Source of the DNA: Marinobacter gudaonensis
GTDB taxonomy: Bacteria > Pseudomonadota > Gammaproteobacteria > Pseudomonadales > Oleiphilaceae
Assembly: GCF_900115175.1 (NCBI RefSeq)
Contig: NZ_FOYV01000001.1
Location: forward strand, 930,001 to 994,000
DNA: 64,000 bases
Direction of reading: 5' to 3'
Shown here piece after piece: positions 1 through 8,856 of the stretch; within the stretch, counting starts at the first letter, position 1, and the number at the start of each line of letters is the position of its first letter. A program made the position numbers and the translations under genes. The notes under the pieces are model-generated. The model was given only the letters and a program-made list of their open reading frames with translations. It did not search any database and was not told where the DNA came from.

Positions 1-765
1 CTGGGCCATTTCGCGCTGGAGCTGGCGGATCTTGCCCTTCACTTCCGGCTTGCCTTCGGTGTCCTTGTATTCGTCCTTCACCTCCTGCTTGGTCATGCGC
101 AGTTTCTTCTGGTGATCGTAAATCTGGAACGGCACGTCAATGGCGGCAATGATGATGGTGGCGCAGGACAGAAGGAAGAAGCTCCAGGCTACGGTCCAGA
201 GCACGTGTTCCATGGCCGGCACGACCGGCTCCTCGGCAATGGCCAACAGGTCTTCGGTACGCAGGTTCAGGATAAGGATGGCCAGTGCCAGCACCAGGCC
301 AACTTTCGCGACGGCTTTAACCAGCTCGATCAGGGAGCGCGCGGAGAACATGCGCCCCAGGCCCTTGATCGGGTCCATGCGGTTGAGTTTCGGCGCGATG
401 GCCTTGCCGCTGATCAGCAGGCCGCCGATACCGATAGAGCCGAAGACGGCGGCGATGAGCAGCATCACCAGGATGGGAGCCAGCGCCCAGGCGGCTTCCT
501 TGGCGGACTGGATGAGCTGTACGCTCATGTGGCGCATGTCGAAGATGGCGGAGCGTTCGATCACGAAGCTGTCGCGCATGATGGCCTCCAGCGAGGCCCC
601 AAGGCTGGCACCGAACATCAGCAGGCCGCCGGCACCGGCCAGGAGCACGGCCATGGTGGCCAGTTCCTTGGAGCGGGCGGTCTGGCCTTCCTCCCGGGCT
701 TTCTCAAGTCGTCGGGGGGTGGCCTCTTCCGTTTTTTCCTGACTGTTGTCGTTTTCTTCGGCCAT
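1..765 (-). CDS. flhB: FlhB, flagellar type III export switch protein (5' part, runs off window)
   Basis: The first 255 codons of FlhB are present and the gene continues past base 1. FlhB is the inner-membrane component of the flagellar export gate that switches export from rod/hook to filament substrates. The translation starts MAEENDNSQEKTEEATPRRL, the characteristic charged N terminus (TEeATPrRLekArEeG), followed by about four hydrophobic segments near residues 36-60, 92-117, 147-168 and 188-212. It then enters the basic cytoplasmic linker (KLRMTKQEVKDEYKDTEG). The autocleavage NPTH motif lies beyond the window. The ATG is at 763-765. It is last in the fliLMNOPQR-flhB run, 103 bp after fliR. 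Confidence 0.95.
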   Translation of the reverse strand, partial: MAEENDNSQEKTEEATPRRLEKAREEGQTARSKELATMAVLLAGAGGLLMFGASLGASLEAIMRDSFVIERSAIFDMRHMSVQLIQSAKEAAWALAPILVMLLIAAVFGSIGIGGLLISGKAIAPKLNRMDPIKGLGRMFSARSLIELVKAVAKVGLVLALAILILNLRTEDLLAIAEEPVVPAMEHVLWTVAWSFFLLSCATIIIAAIDVPFQIYDHQKKLRMTKQEVKDEYKDTEGKPEVKGKIRQLQREMAQ

Positions 766-791
766 TCCGGTCTTCCGAAATTGTCAGTTTC

Positions 792-821
792 GGCGGGCGG
801 GGCAAGCTTGCCCCACCCGCC
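792..821. repeat. Intercistronic GC-rich palindrome between fliR and flhB
   Basis: Bases 792-821 form a 30-nt near-perfect palindrome centred on AAGCTT, with arms GGCGGG-c-GGGGCAAG and CTTGCCCC-a-CCCGCC. A second short inverted repeat (GAAACTGACAATTTC on the minus strand) follows. No T-run follows, so it does not look like an intrinsic terminator. In the fliR-flhB mRNA it would form a stable hairpin that could affect mRNA stability or flhB dosage; that role is inference. Confidence 0.6.
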
Positions 822-868
822 TCTGCATACTCACTGCGTAGAGTCTCCGAGGCGCACATCAGAGAGAT

Positions 869-1654
869 TCAAGGCTGCCCCTGCAACCCCCGCATAAATT
901 CAAACGTCTCGCGGGAGTATTGGTCAAAGTGCGGCAGGAAATTGGCGTGCAGCACCCATATGGCAAACAATCCAAAAATCAGGCCAATCGGGAAACCCAG
1001 CGCGAAGATGTTCATCTGGGGCGCGGCGCGGGTCATCACGCCGAAGGAGATGTTAACGATCAGTACCGCAGTCACGGCCGGCAGCGCCAGCAGCATGGCG
1101 GAGGCGAACATCCAGCTGATGCGGTGGGCCAGTTCCCAGACACCGGCCTGGCCCAGGCCTTCCATGCCGATGGGCAGGGTGCGAAAGCTTTCTATGAACA
1201 CTTCGAAGGCCACCAGGTGGCCGTTCATGGCCAGGAACAGTAGCGTGATGGTAATGGTGTAGATCTGGGATAACACCGGTACGTTGACGCCGTTGGCCGG
1301 GTCGACCATGGAGGCGAAGCCCAGGCCCATCTGCATGGCGATCATCTGGCCGGCGATGACGAACAGTTGCCAGAGGGCCGTCAGCGCGAAGCCCATGCCC
1401 ACCCCGATCAGGATTTGCTGCAGACTGATGACAACGGCATCGGCGCTCAGGGCATCCACCTGGGGCACCGGAGGGATCATGGGTACGATCAGGACGGTCA
1501 TCAGCAACGCCAGCCCAAGGCGCACACGAGCCGGAACCAGCTGGGTACCGAAAATGGGGATCACCATCAGAAAGCTGGCCAGGCGAAACAGCGGCCAGAG
1601 GTGCTGACCGACCCACTGGCCGATCAGGTCAACGCTGATCTCCGCCGGTATCAT
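869..1654 (-). CDS. fliR: FliR, flagellar export gate membrane protein
   Basis: A 261-residue integral membrane protein of the usual FliR length. FliR assembles with FliP and FliQ into the export gate inside the MS ring. About six hydrophobic segments are visible, and the family segments IFGTQLVPARVRLGLALLM (near 34-53) and MQMGLGFASMVDPANGVNVP (near 107-126) are present. The ATG is at 1652-1654, only 3 bp from the fliQ stop, so the two are translationally close. It belongs to the fliLMNOPQR-flhB operon. Identity is secure from both sequence and position. Confidence 0.96.
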   Translation of the reverse strand: MIPAEISVDLIGQWVGQHLWPLFRLASFLMVIPIFGTQLVPARVRLGLALLMTVLIVPMIPPVPQVDALSADAVVISLQQILIGVGMGFALTALWQLFVIAGQMIAMQMGLGFASMVDPANGVNVPVLSQIYTITITLLFLAMNGHLVAFEVFIESFRTLPIGMEGLGQAGVWELAHRISWMFASAMLLALPAVTAVLIVNISFGVMTRAAPQMNIFALGFPIGLIFGLFAIWVLHANFLPHFDQYSRETFEFMRGLQGQP

Positions 1655-1657
1655 CCG

Positions 1658-1927
1658 CTAGCCGATCAGGTAGGGTATGTTGCCGAACAGCCGGTTGGCG
1701 TGATCAAGCAACTGGGTCAGCATCCATGGGCCCCAGACGATGATCACAATGAGCGTGACCAGCAACCTCGGCAGGAAGCTCAGGGTCTGTTCGTTAATCT
1801 GGGTTGCTGCCTGGAAGGTGCTGACCACCAGGCCAATGACCAGGCCCGGGCCGATGATGATCGACGCCAGCAGCACGATCATCCATAGGGCCTCTCGGAG
1901 GATGTCGATGACGGTTTCCGGGGTCAT
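1658..1927 (-). CDS. fliQ: FliQ, flagellar export gate membrane protein
   Basis: An 89-residue protein with two transmembrane helices (about 15-40 and 52-72), the standard size and topology of FliQ. It packs around FliP in the export gate. The N terminus MTPETVIDILREALWM and the segment GPGLVIGLVVSTFQAATQIN are typical, with the conserved FQAATQInEQTL stretch between the helices. It sits between fliP (10 bp upstream) and fliR (3 bp downstream) on the same strand, as in most gammaproteobacterial flagellar operons. Confidence 0.96.
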   Translation of the reverse strand: MTPETVIDILREALWMIVLLASIIIGPGLVIGLVVSTFQAATQINEQTLSFLPRLLVTLIVIIVWGPWMLTQLLDHANRLFGNIPYLIG

Positions 1928-1937
1928 GACGCGGCTC

Positions 1938-2735
1938 CTATATTCCGTAACTGGCGGCCAGGGTTCCCATGATCAGGGCCCACCCGTCCACCAGGACAAA
2001 CAGCATGATCTTGAACGGCAGCGAGATGATGATCGGAGACAGCATCATCATACCCATGGCCATAAGCACACTGGCCACCACCATATCGATGATCAGAAAC
2101 GGTATGAACAGTATGAACCCGATCTGGAACGCGGTCTTGAGCTCACTGGTCACGAAGGCCGGCATCAGCACCCAGAAAGAGACGTCCTGGGGTGTGTCGT
2201 ACTGAACGTCGGCAATTCGCATGAACAGGGCCAGATCGTCCTCGCGGGTCTGTTCGAGCATGAACTTGCGGAACGGCTGGCTGGCCAGCTCCACCGCCTC
2301 CAGGGAGGTCACTTCCTCCTGCAGGTAGGGCTGAAGCCCCACCCGGTTTGCCTCTTCCAGCACCGGCTTCATGATAAAGATGCTCAGGAACAGCGCCAGG
2401 CCCAGCAGAATCTGGTTGGACGGTGTCGACTGCAGGCCGATGGCCTGGCGCAGTATGGCAAACACCACGATGATGCGGGTAAACGACGTCATCATCATGA
2501 GCATCGCTGGCAGGAATGTCAGCGCGGTCATCAGCGCCAGGATCTGCAGGGTCACCGAGTATTCCTGCGCGCCCTCGCCTTCGCCGGGTGTCACGGTAAA
2601 AGCCGGAATACCGGGAATGCCGGTGGCGCCAGTGGCGTCCTGGGCCATGGCGAAAGCCGGCAACATCAGGCCGGCAATGCCTATCAACGTGGGAAGCAGT
2701 CGTTTCAGGGTTTCGGCTCGCATGGCCCTAGTCAT
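1938..2735 (-). CDS. fliP: FliP, flagellar export gate membrane protein
   Basis: A 265-residue protein with a cleavable-looking signal peptide (about residues 1-31, ending AFAMA) and about four further hydrophobic segments. FliP forms the pentameric core of the export gate. Family hallmarks are [20 protein letters not shown] (near 95-114), [20 protein letters not shown] and the C-terminal segment [20 protein letters not shown]. The start overlaps the fliO stop by 8 bp, which suggests translational coupling. A second ATG 12 bp downstream (2723) is an alternative start; the Shine-Dalgarno signal does not decide between them. Confidence 0.96.
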   Translation of the reverse strand: MTRAMRAETLKRLLPTLIGIAGLMLPAFAMAQDATGATGIPGIPAFTVTPGEGEGAQEYSVTLQILALMTALTFLPAMLMMMTSFTRIIVVFAILRQAIGLQSTPSNQILLGLALFLSIFIMKPVLEEANRVGLQPYLQEEVTSLEAVELASQPFRKFMLEQTREDDLALFMRIADVQYDTPQDVSFWVLMPAFVTSELKTAFQIGFILFIPFLIIDMVVASVLMAMGMMMLSPIIISLPFKIMLFVLVDGWALIMGTLAASYGI

Positions 2736-3177
2736 TCCTTGTCGGCGAGGTCCAGGACTTACCGATCATGCCCTGCAGCTTTCGGGCAAAATCCCCGGAA
2801 CCGGCGGCGCTGGCATCGACCACAGGTTCGTCGAACACGTGCAGCGTGCGGATGGCAGAAGGCGTAATGCCAAGCAGTATCTGCTGCCCTCCCACCTCGA
2901 TCAGCGCAATGCGCTCTCGGGCGCCAATCGCCATCACTGAGACCACCTTGATGGCGTTGTTGTTCATGCCCGTCATGCCATTCATTCGCCGGATGATCCA
3001 GGCGCAGCCATAGATCACGGCAACCACCGCCACCAGCCCCAATCCCAGGCTGACGATGGTGCCCAGGGTGTCGGGCGCCCGCACTGGCGCCTGCTTCGCT
3101 GCCGTATTGGCGGCCTCCTGCGCCCAGGCAGGCGCAGTGACAAACAGCGCCAGAGCGCCCGGCAAAGAAAATCGCAT
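2728..3177 (-). CDS. fliO: FliO, flagellar export gate assembly protein
   Basis: A 149-residue protein with an N-terminal signal-like segment (1-19, ending APAWA) and one transmembrane helix near residues 40-62 ([20 protein letters not shown]). The cytoplasmic domain contains [20 protein letters not shown], the conserved FliO core. FliO is a scaffold that helps FliP assemble. It lies between fliN (1 bp gap) and fliP (8 bp overlap). FliO diverges in sequence between species, so the call rests on topology, the conserved core and position together. Confidence 0.92.
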   Translation of the reverse strand: MRFSLPGALALFVTAPAWAQEAANTAAKQAPVRAPDTLGTIVSLGLGLVAVVAVIYGCAWIIRRMNGMTGMNNNAIKVVSVMAIGARERIALIEVGGQQILLGITPSAIRTLHVFDEPVVDASAAGSGDFARKLQGMIGKSWTSPTRND

Positions 3178-3178
3178 G

Positions 3179-3664
3179 TTATTTCTGCAACCGTTTGATG
3201 CGTTCGCCCGGGCTGATCACGTCGGTCAGGCGAATGCCGAATTTCTCGTTGACCATGACCACCTCGCCGTGAGCGATCAGGGTGCCGTTTACCAGTACAT
3301 CCAGGGGCTCACCGGCCAGCCTGTCGAGCTCAATCACTGACCCCTGATTCAGTTGCAGCAGGTTTCGGATGGGAATCTGCGTATTACCCACTTCCATGGA
3401 AATGGTCACCGGGATATCGAGAATAACATCAATGTCCGGCGCCTGGCCGCCGCCCTTGGCGAGACTGCTGTCCTGTCCAAACTCTTCCATGGGCGCCGCC
3501 TGAACGTCGTCGTCTTCCGACTCGCCGGCCTCGGCCATGGCTGCGGCCCACTCGTCCTCGCGGTCACCGTCGTCGCCGGATTCCTCCATGGCGGCTTCCC
3601 ACTCGGCGGCCAGCTTCTCGTCTTCGCTGAGCTCCTGCTCGTCTTTCTTGTCGTCGTCAGCCAT
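3179..3664 (-). CDS. fliN: FliN, flagellar motor switch protein
   Basis: A 161-residue C-ring protein. Residues 1-70 are a strongly acidic, low-complexity extension (repeated E/D with EEWAAAM-like motifs), longer than in E. coli but common in pseudomonad relatives. Residues 80-160 are the SpoA domain with IDVILDIPVTISMEVG, QLNQGSVIELDRLAGEPLDV and NEKFGIRLTDVISPGERIKRL. FliN multimers form the base of the C ring and bind FliH for cargo delivery. The start overlaps the fliM stop by 8 bp. Confidence 0.96.
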   Translation of the reverse strand: MADDDKKDEQELSEDEKLAAEWEAAMEESGDDGDREDEWAAAMAEAGESEDDDVQAAPMEEFGQDSSLAKGGGQAPDIDVILDIPVTISMEVGNTQIPIRNLLQLNQGSVIELDRLAGEPLDVLVNGTLIAHGEVVMVNEKFGIRLTDVISPGERIKRLQK

Positions 3665-4655
3665 TACGTCCCACCTTCAGTTGTTTCTTTACCTTGGGCA
3701 ACGTTGCCCGCTCTTGAACTTTCAGTGCCAGTTTTCCGTCTCGGGTGCCCAGCGTGGCCTTGTAGATGGGAATTCCGTTGGCGGTCACCGTCAACTGCTC
3801 CGGAATTTCCACGGGGATGATGTCACCGGCTTTCAGCTTGGCGATATCCCGCAGGGAGATGCGCCGCCTGCAGACCGTGGTGTTGATGGGCACACTTACG
3901 TCCTTGATGTCTTCCTGGAGAGCATTCACCCAGCGCTCGTCCACATCGTCGATGTCACTCTGAACGCCGGCGTCGAGAACGTCCCGGATGGGCTCGATCA
4001 TGGAGTACGGGAGGGCAAAATGTAGTTCGCCCCCGCCACCGTCCAACTCAATGTGGAAGGTGCTGACCACCACAACCTCGCTGGGACTCACGATATTGGC
4101 CATGGCAGGATTCACCTCGGAACTGAGGTACTCGAACTCCACCTTCAGCACCGCATGCCAGGCTTCCTTCATATCGTGGAATACCTGATCGAGAACCATC
4201 TGCACGATTCGGGTCTCGGTCGGTGTGAATTCCCGTCCCTCGATCTTGGCATGGCGACCCTCGCCCCCGAAGAAGTTGTCCACCAGCTTGAACACCAGCT
4301 TGGCGTCGAGCACGAACAGGGAGGTGCCGCGCAACGGACGAACCTTGCACAGATTAAGGCTCGTGGGTACGTACAGGGTGTGGATGTATTCGCCGAATTT
4401 CATAATCTGGACACCCCCGGTGGAGACATCCGCGTTTCGGCGCATCAGGTTGAACAGGCTGATCCGGGTGTAACGGGCAAAACGTTCGTTGATCATTTCC
4501 AGGGTCGGCATCCGGCCCCGGACGATACGGTCCTGACTGGAGAGGTCGTAGGACTTTACACCGGTATCGTCGGTTTCCTCGTAGGTATCAATGTCGCCGT
4601 CGTCCACACCGTGGAGGAGCGCATCGATTTCATCCTGTGATAACAAGTCCTGCAT
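3657..4655 (-). CDS. fliM: FliM, flagellar motor switch protein
   Basis: A 332-residue C-ring protein that binds phosphorylated CheY and sets rotation direction. The N terminus carries the CheY-binding peptide LSQDEIDALLHG (residues 4-15). The middle domain has FARYTRISLFNLMRR and the GGEGRHAKIEGREFTPTE segment near residues 130-147. The C-terminal SpoA domain (about 250-325) contains LKAGDIIPVEIPEQLTV. The length matches the family. It is followed by fliN with an 8-bp overlap and preceded by fliL 35 bp away. Confidence 0.97.
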   Translation of the reverse strand: MQDLLSQDEIDALLHGVDDGDIDTYEETDDTGVKSYDLSSQDRIVRGRMPTLEMINERFARYTRISLFNLMRRNADVSTGGVQIMKFGEYIHTLYVPTSLNLCKVRPLRGTSLFVLDAKLVFKLVDNFFGGEGRHAKIEGREFTPTETRIVQMVLDQVFHDMKEAWHAVLKVEFEYLSSEVNPAMANIVSPSEVVVVSTFHIELDGGGGELHFALPYSMIEPIRDVLDAGVQSDIDDVDERWVNALQEDIKDVSVPINTTVCRRRISLRDIAKLKAGDIIPVEIPEQLTVTANGIPIYKATLGTRDGKLALKVQERATLPKVKKQLKVGRNG

Positions 4656-4690
4656 GTTTAGTCCTGCCCCTGAAATGCCTGGCTCGTGCC

Positions 4691-5200
4691 CTATTGCACA
4701 ACAAAATTTGTGAACAACACCCGCTTGATGGGAGCCTCGCCTTCCTGTTCCAGCACCTGGTTCACGGTGGCCAGCATACGGTCAGCCAGTGCCTGGCGTC
4801 CTTCCGGTGTCTGGAGATTGTTGAAGTCACTGCTGCCAAGCACCATCACCAGTTGGCTCCGGATCAGCGGCATGTGCAGCATGGCCGCTTCGAGTGCCTC
4901 GGGACTGCCAGACTCCAGCGCCAGGTGAACCTGGCCGTAACGTTGCCGCCCTTCCGCCTGAATGGTGGTAACCACTGCCTTGTCCAGGACATGGTAATTG
5001 CTCGGGGTAAACGCCTCCTCCGTGACCTCTTGCGCTTCGCCGGAGTCATCGCCCATGCCTGGCAATCCACCGCCGAGGAACCACAGGGTTCCCACTACCG
5101 ACAATACGATGGCCAGAATCACCACCACAACCAGCATGATGATCAGCTTGAGTTTACCCTTCTTGGCAGGCGCCGCCTGAGTTTCGTTGTTTTCAGCCAT
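4691..5200 (-). CDS. fliL: FliL, flagellar basal-body-associated protein
   Basis: A 169-residue single-pass inner-membrane protein. It has a short cytoplasmic tail with KKGKLK, a transmembrane helix near residues 19-40 (LIIMLVVVVILAIVLSVVG) and a periplasmic domain ending in the conserved VLFTNFVVQ. FliL associates with stators and the MS ring. It is the first gene of fliLMNOPQR-flhB, and a sigma-54 promoter match lies 64 bp upstream (5264-5278). The family call is good from topology, C terminus and position. Confidence 0.94.
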   Translation of the reverse strand: MAENNETQAAPAKKGKLKLIIMLVVVVILAIVLSVVGTLWFLGGGLPGMGDDSGEAQEVTEEAFTPSNYHVLDKAVVTTIQAEGRQRYGQVHLALESGSPEALEAAMLHMPLIRSQLVMVLGSSDFNNLQTPEGRQALADRMLATVNQVLEQEGEAPIKRVLFTNFVVQ

Positions 5201-5263
5201 AGTGTCCGCTTTGCCAGAAATCCGTCGGCGGAAGCGCTTTTCCGCGACTTTTCAGGAGTGGAT

Positions 5264-5278
5264 GCAAAGGGCGGGCCA
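5264..5278 (-). promoter_or_regulatory. Sigma-54 promoter upstream of fliL
   Basis: On the minus strand the sequence reads TGGCCCGCCCTTTGC, with GG and GC dinucleotides separated by exactly 10 nt as required for -24/-12 RpoN promoters. It is 64 bp before the fliL start and downstream of the fliK stop. In Pseudomonas the fliL operon is RpoN- and FleR-dependent, which fits the fleSR genes in this window. Confidence 0.72.
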
Positions 5279-5364
5279 GAACACCCAGCCTTCCCGTTCA
5301 AAACCGCAGTTTAGCGTTGCAGGGAAGGATGGGCAAAGGAGTTTGGAAGAGGCAGGACAAACGA

Positions 5365-6585
5365 TCAGGCGAAGATGTCCACTTCGCCCTTCCAGCTGAG
5401 ATCCAGGGTATGGGCGTGGCTACCATCGGCGTCCGGATCCCCGTCAACGAGAGCGGTGCCGGTGCCCCCGGCGGCCTGGCCGTCAGCAGTCTCCTGCTGG
5501 CCGGACTGCTGCTGGGGCGAATCCGAGACATCAAAGCCGGCCAGGGACAGCCCCTGCTCGCTCAGCATGTCACGCAGGCGGTGGGAGTTCAGTTCCAGCT
5601 GGTCACGTACCACCGGATTGGCAGAGTGTACCGTGATGCTGGCCTGCTCGTTCTGAACACGCACCTTGACCTCCATGGGGCCCATATCCGGCGGTGTCAG
5701 GTGAATTTCGGCAACCGACATGTTTCTGGCGGTGAGCCAGCTCAGCTTACCCACCAGCTTGTCGCCCCATTCAGCATGGCCAACCGGCACATCGATGGAG
5801 GTGGCGTAGCCACGAAGGGGGGCGGCTGTTTCTGGAGTCAGACGGGCCGTGTTGTTGCCGCCGGCCGCCTGCTGGGACACCAGATCCATGGCCGACTGAA
5901 AGCGCCCGTTAGCAGGCAGCGAGTTCGCCTCCGGGCTACGTCCCAGCTCGGTCACCAGCGACGCTTTCAGGGATTCGGCCGTAGGCCCGTCCTGTACCAC
6001 GCCGGCATTCCTCAGGGTTGCCTGGCCGGTGGCGACCCCTCGCAATCCGTGCAGCGGGCCCTGCGACGCAGTCTGAAGCCCGCCCTCCCTCAACTGACCG
6101 TTCATGGCGTTCTGAAGCCCGGCTGCCACGGCGGGCGCTTCCAATGCACGGGCACCCTGCGGGTTCACCAGGCTCTGAAGCTCCGCAAAGGTCAGCGGCA
6201 ACAGCAGTGGATCGACGGCCAATTCACCGTTCCCTGCCGCCAGTGCGTCCGCCGGCAAAGGTTCAGCGGTGTCTTGCGACTCCTGTGGCCCGTTACTGGC
6301 CGACACCTCCCCGTACGCCGCTTTCCCGGAGGTTTCGCCGGCCTTTGCCTGATCGGGCGACTCCGGCCGGTATTCACTGGTCTTTTCCTGGGCTTTTGCG
6401 TCCTGGGCTTTCGCGGCGTCTTTGCGCTCGGCCTGCTTGCGATCAAGACGCTGCTGTTCAGCCTTGGAGACAGACTCGAAATCGCTTTTCCTGTCGGCCG
6501 GATCAGGGCTGGAAACAGACTTTGACGGGCCGGGATCCTTGTGGGTCCCGGGCGCGGGGGTTTGGGGGAGAACCATCTGGGCCAT
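5365..6585 (-). CDS. fliK: FliK, flagellar hook-length control protein
   Basis: A 406-residue protein with the two-part structure of FliK. Residues 1-270 are polar, low-complexity and poorly conserved (the secreted ruler part). Residues about 280-370 form the compact C-terminal domain that meets FlhB, with VAEIHLTPPDMGPMEVKVRV and the RDQLELNSHRLRDMLSEQG segment. FliK measures hook length and triggers the FlhB specificity switch. The ATG is preceded by AAGAGG at good spacing. It lies between hptB and fliL on the same strand. The N-terminal half would not identify it alone. Confidence 0.92.
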   Translation of the reverse strand: MAQMVLPQTPAPGTHKDPGPSKSVSSPDPADRKSDFESVSKAEQQRLDRKQAERKDAAKAQDAKAQEKTSEYRPESPDQAKAGETSGKAAYGEVSASNGPQESQDTAEPLPADALAAGNGELAVDPLLLPLTFAELQSLVNPQGARALEAPAVAAGLQNAMNGQLREGGLQTASQGPLHGLRGVATGQATLRNAGVVQDGPTAESLKASLVTELGRSPEANSLPANGRFQSAMDLVSQQAAGGNNTARLTPETAAPLRGYATSIDVPVGHAEWGDKLVGKLSWLTARNMSVAEIHLTPPDMGPMEVKVRVQNEQASITVHSANPVVRDQLELNSHRLRDMLSEQGLSLAGFDVSDSPQQQSGQQETADGQAAGGTGTALVDGDPDADGSHAHTLDLSWKGEVDIFA

Positions 6586-6702
6586 GGCAACCTCTTGCCG
6601 CTTTTATCGCATGATCGCCCTTACCTTGCCGGTTTGAAGCCGTGGTAGAGGCAGTTTGTTCCGTTATGCGATAGTCAAAGCAAATGTGATGCCATGGTAC
6701 CG

Positions 6703-7050
6703 TCAGCTTACCAGAAGCGCGTGTAGCCTCTGCGTGACCTGCCGGAATTCAGCGTCAATGGCATCCAGCAACGCGGGTGCCTCATCAAGCCTTGATGCCT
6801 TTCCAGCCTTCTCCGCCTCCAGACAAAGCTCCCCGAGCCTGGGTGCACCAATGTTGATGCAACTGCCCTTGAAACTGTGGGCGGCTTTGGTAAAAGCGTC
6901 GCCATCGTCGGCCTCCAGCGCCTGCCGAAGGCTGTGAATTCGATCCCGTGAATCGGCGAGATAGGTCTGGATCAGAACTTCGAATTCGTCCTCCATCACG
7001 TCCTGGAGTTCTGCCAGTGCCTCTTCATCTAGGTGTGGTTTGTCACCCAT
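6703..7050 (-). CDS. hptB: Hpt domain phosphotransfer protein (HptB-like)
   Basis: A 115-residue single-domain histidine phosphotransfer protein. The Hpt motif AAHSFKGSCINIGA is present, with the phosphoacceptor His at residue 58 from the chosen start. That start (ATG 7048-7050) has GGAGGG 6 nt upstream, better than the longer reading beginning at 7074. It is immediately downstream of an HsbR-like protein and an HsbA-like STAS protein. In Pseudomonas aeruginosa, HptB hands phosphate to HsbR to control swarming and biofilm through HsbA. The symbol is assigned by this three-gene context. Confidence 0.85.
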   Translation of the reverse strand: MGDKPHLDEEALAELQDVMEDEFEVLIQTYLADSRDRIHSLRQALEADDGDAFTKAAHSFKGSCINIGAPRLGELCLEAEKAGKASRLDEAPALLDAIDAEFRQVTQRLHALLVS

Positions 7051-7086
7051 GACCAACCCTCCTTGTGTGTTCAATACCGTTCCCCC

Positions 7087-8832
7087 CTATTGGCCGGGGG
7101 TCTCGGAAAAATGCCAGTCGTACACAATTTCAACATGATTGCCCCGGCCATGAAACCGGATCGACTCGGCAAGACGCCGGAGCAGGAGTAAACCCCGACC
7201 GGCATAGTGCCCTCTGCTCACCTGCAACCCGTCGGATACCAGGCCAGGGTGGTTGTGGAAGTCGAAGCCACGACCACTGTCTTCGCAGGTGATGCGCAGC
7301 CGGCCACCCTCATCTTTCAGTGAATGATGCAGGGTAAAGCGTATGTAGTGGCCGTCAATCTCGGCGAGGCGGCGCCGGCGCTCTGCGTAATATTGACCGA
7401 ACCCGTCCCTGGATTGCTTCCACTCTGACGGCAGCTCCAGCACACCGTGCTCCAGGGCGTTGTTGTAGAGCTCCGCCAGCATGGTATAGATTTCACCACT
7501 CTTGCGACGCAGCCCAGGGACCTCCATGCAGATATGCAGCAGCAGCGGTAGCGGACTGAATTCGCCCAGGGTCTGCTCACGCACCTCGTAACTGCACCGC
7601 CACTCCGCCGGACCAGCAAGGGCTGAAGGCGTTACCCGGTCCGTCGGGAAGGGCATGCCCGACTCATCGCTCATATCCAGACAGCAGAGCGTGAGATCAT
7701 CGCCATCACCCGGCGTCCCCTTGAACTCCCGCACCGCCGACATCAGGGCGTCAAACGGGTGCGCCTCACGATTGAGCGAGCTCAGGGTGTCGCGAACCCC
7801 TGCCTCACCGAACACCCGATCTTCCGCATTGGCAGCCTCCAGGAACCCGTCTGTCATCATCAGTAGCCGGTCCCCTTGCCGGGCTCCAATCCGTTCAAAT
7901 TCGGCATTGAACGCCTCGGGGGCAAGGATACCCAACGGCAGGTGGCGGGAGGGCAGCAGCTCGGTCTCTCCGTCTCCCCGGACCAACCAGCCATCCGGCA
8001 AACCTCCGTTCCATACCTGGAGCTGGTTGTGCTTGAAATCCGCCTCGATCATAGCGCCGCAGCAGAACATGCCCGTGGGCAGAATACGCGTGAGTTTCTG
8101 GTTGATTTCCTTGAGCACGTCCTGGCCATTAAAGCCCTTGCTGGACATGCCATAAAAAATCTCCGCAACCGGCATGGCCCCGATGGCCGCCGGCAGGCCA
8201 TGGCCCGTGAAATCGCCCATGAATACCAGCATGCCGCCCGAGGGCCTGGGGGAGGCAAACAGCACATCGCCGTTGAAGATTGACTGGGGGGAAGCGTGGT
8301 AGCGGATGTTGTCGGCATCCAGACAGCCGGAGTGAGCAACGTTGTCGAACACCCGCTTGGCGACCTCCTGCTCCTCGGTCAACTGACGGTTACGCTCGCG
8401 GATCAGGTCTCGTTGGTTGGACAGGGTTCGGTGCATCAACCGCATTCGGTTGAAGGCCTTGATCTTGGCTTCAATGATGATGCGGTTGTAGGGCTTGCCG
8501 AGGAAGTCGTCGCCTCCAGCCTCCAGACAGCGTGCGAGAGCGCCGGCTTCGGACAGGGAGGTAAGGAAAATAACGGGCACCAGTTGCTCGCCAGCGAGGG
8601 CCTTGATCTGCCGCGCGGCTTCCATACCATCCATCACCGGCATCAGTGCGTCCAGCAAGACCAGATCGGGCGACAACTCCCGGAAGCGGGCGACGGCGTC
8701 AGAGCCGTTGGTGACATCCACCACGTCATGCCCGAGGCGCTTGAGCAGCGTCTTGAGAATGAGTCGGTCGCTGTCGGAATCGTCGGCAATCAGGATCCTG
8801 AGAGGGCCGTGTTCTGCAACGGAATCATCCAT
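7087..8832 (-). CDS. hsbR: HsbR-like response regulator with PP2C phosphatase and kinase domains
   Basis: A 581-residue fusion of three domains. Residues 11-130 are a receiver with acidic DD at 17-18, phosphoacceptor Asp61 in LLDALMPVMDG and Lys in FLGKP. Residues about 190-380 are a SpoIIE/PP2C-type phosphatase (GDFTGHGLPAAIGAM, TDGFLE, GDGDDLTLCC). Residues about 430-575 are a HATPase_c anti-sigma-kinase-like domain (ELYNNALEHGVL, EDSGRGFD, GRGLLLLRRL). In P. aeruginosa HsbR both phosphorylates and dephosphorylates the anti-anti-sigma factor HsbA, depending on HptB. The adjacent STAS and Hpt genes make the same circuit likely here. Confidence 0.88.
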   Translation of the reverse strand: MDDSVAEHGPLRILIADDSDSDRLILKTLLKRLGHDVVDVTNGSDAVARFRELSPDLVLLDALMPVMDGMEAARQIKALAGEQLVPVIFLTSLSEAGALARCLEAGGDDFLGKPYNRIIIEAKIKAFNRMRLMHRTLSNQRDLIRERNRQLTEEQEVAKRVFDNVAHSGCLDADNIRYHASPQSIFNGDVLFASPRPSGGMLVFMGDFTGHGLPAAIGAMPVAEIFYGMSSKGFNGQDVLKEINQKLTRILPTGMFCCGAMIEADFKHNQLQVWNGGLPDGWLVRGDGETELLPSRHLPLGILAPEAFNAEFERIGARQGDRLLMMTDGFLEAANAEDRVFGEAGVRDTLSSLNREAHPFDALMSAVREFKGTPGDGDDLTLCCLDMSDESGMPFPTDRVTPSALAGPAEWRCSYEVREQTLGEFSPLPLLLHICMEVPGLRRKSGEIYTMLAELYNNALEHGVLELPSEWKQSRDGFGQYYAERRRRLAEIDGHYIRFTLHHSLKDEGGRLRITCEDSGRGFDFHNHPGLVSDGLQVSRGHYAGRGLLLLRRLAESIRFHGRGNHVEIVYDWHFSETPGQ

Positions 8833-8856
8833 GAGAACTCCGGTTGGGGCCTGGCA

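Noticed and set aside
112..3340. Many plus-strand frames opposite the flagellar genes
   Set aside because: They are shadow frames of high-GC genes on the minus strand, with unnatural Gln/His/Arg-rich composition.
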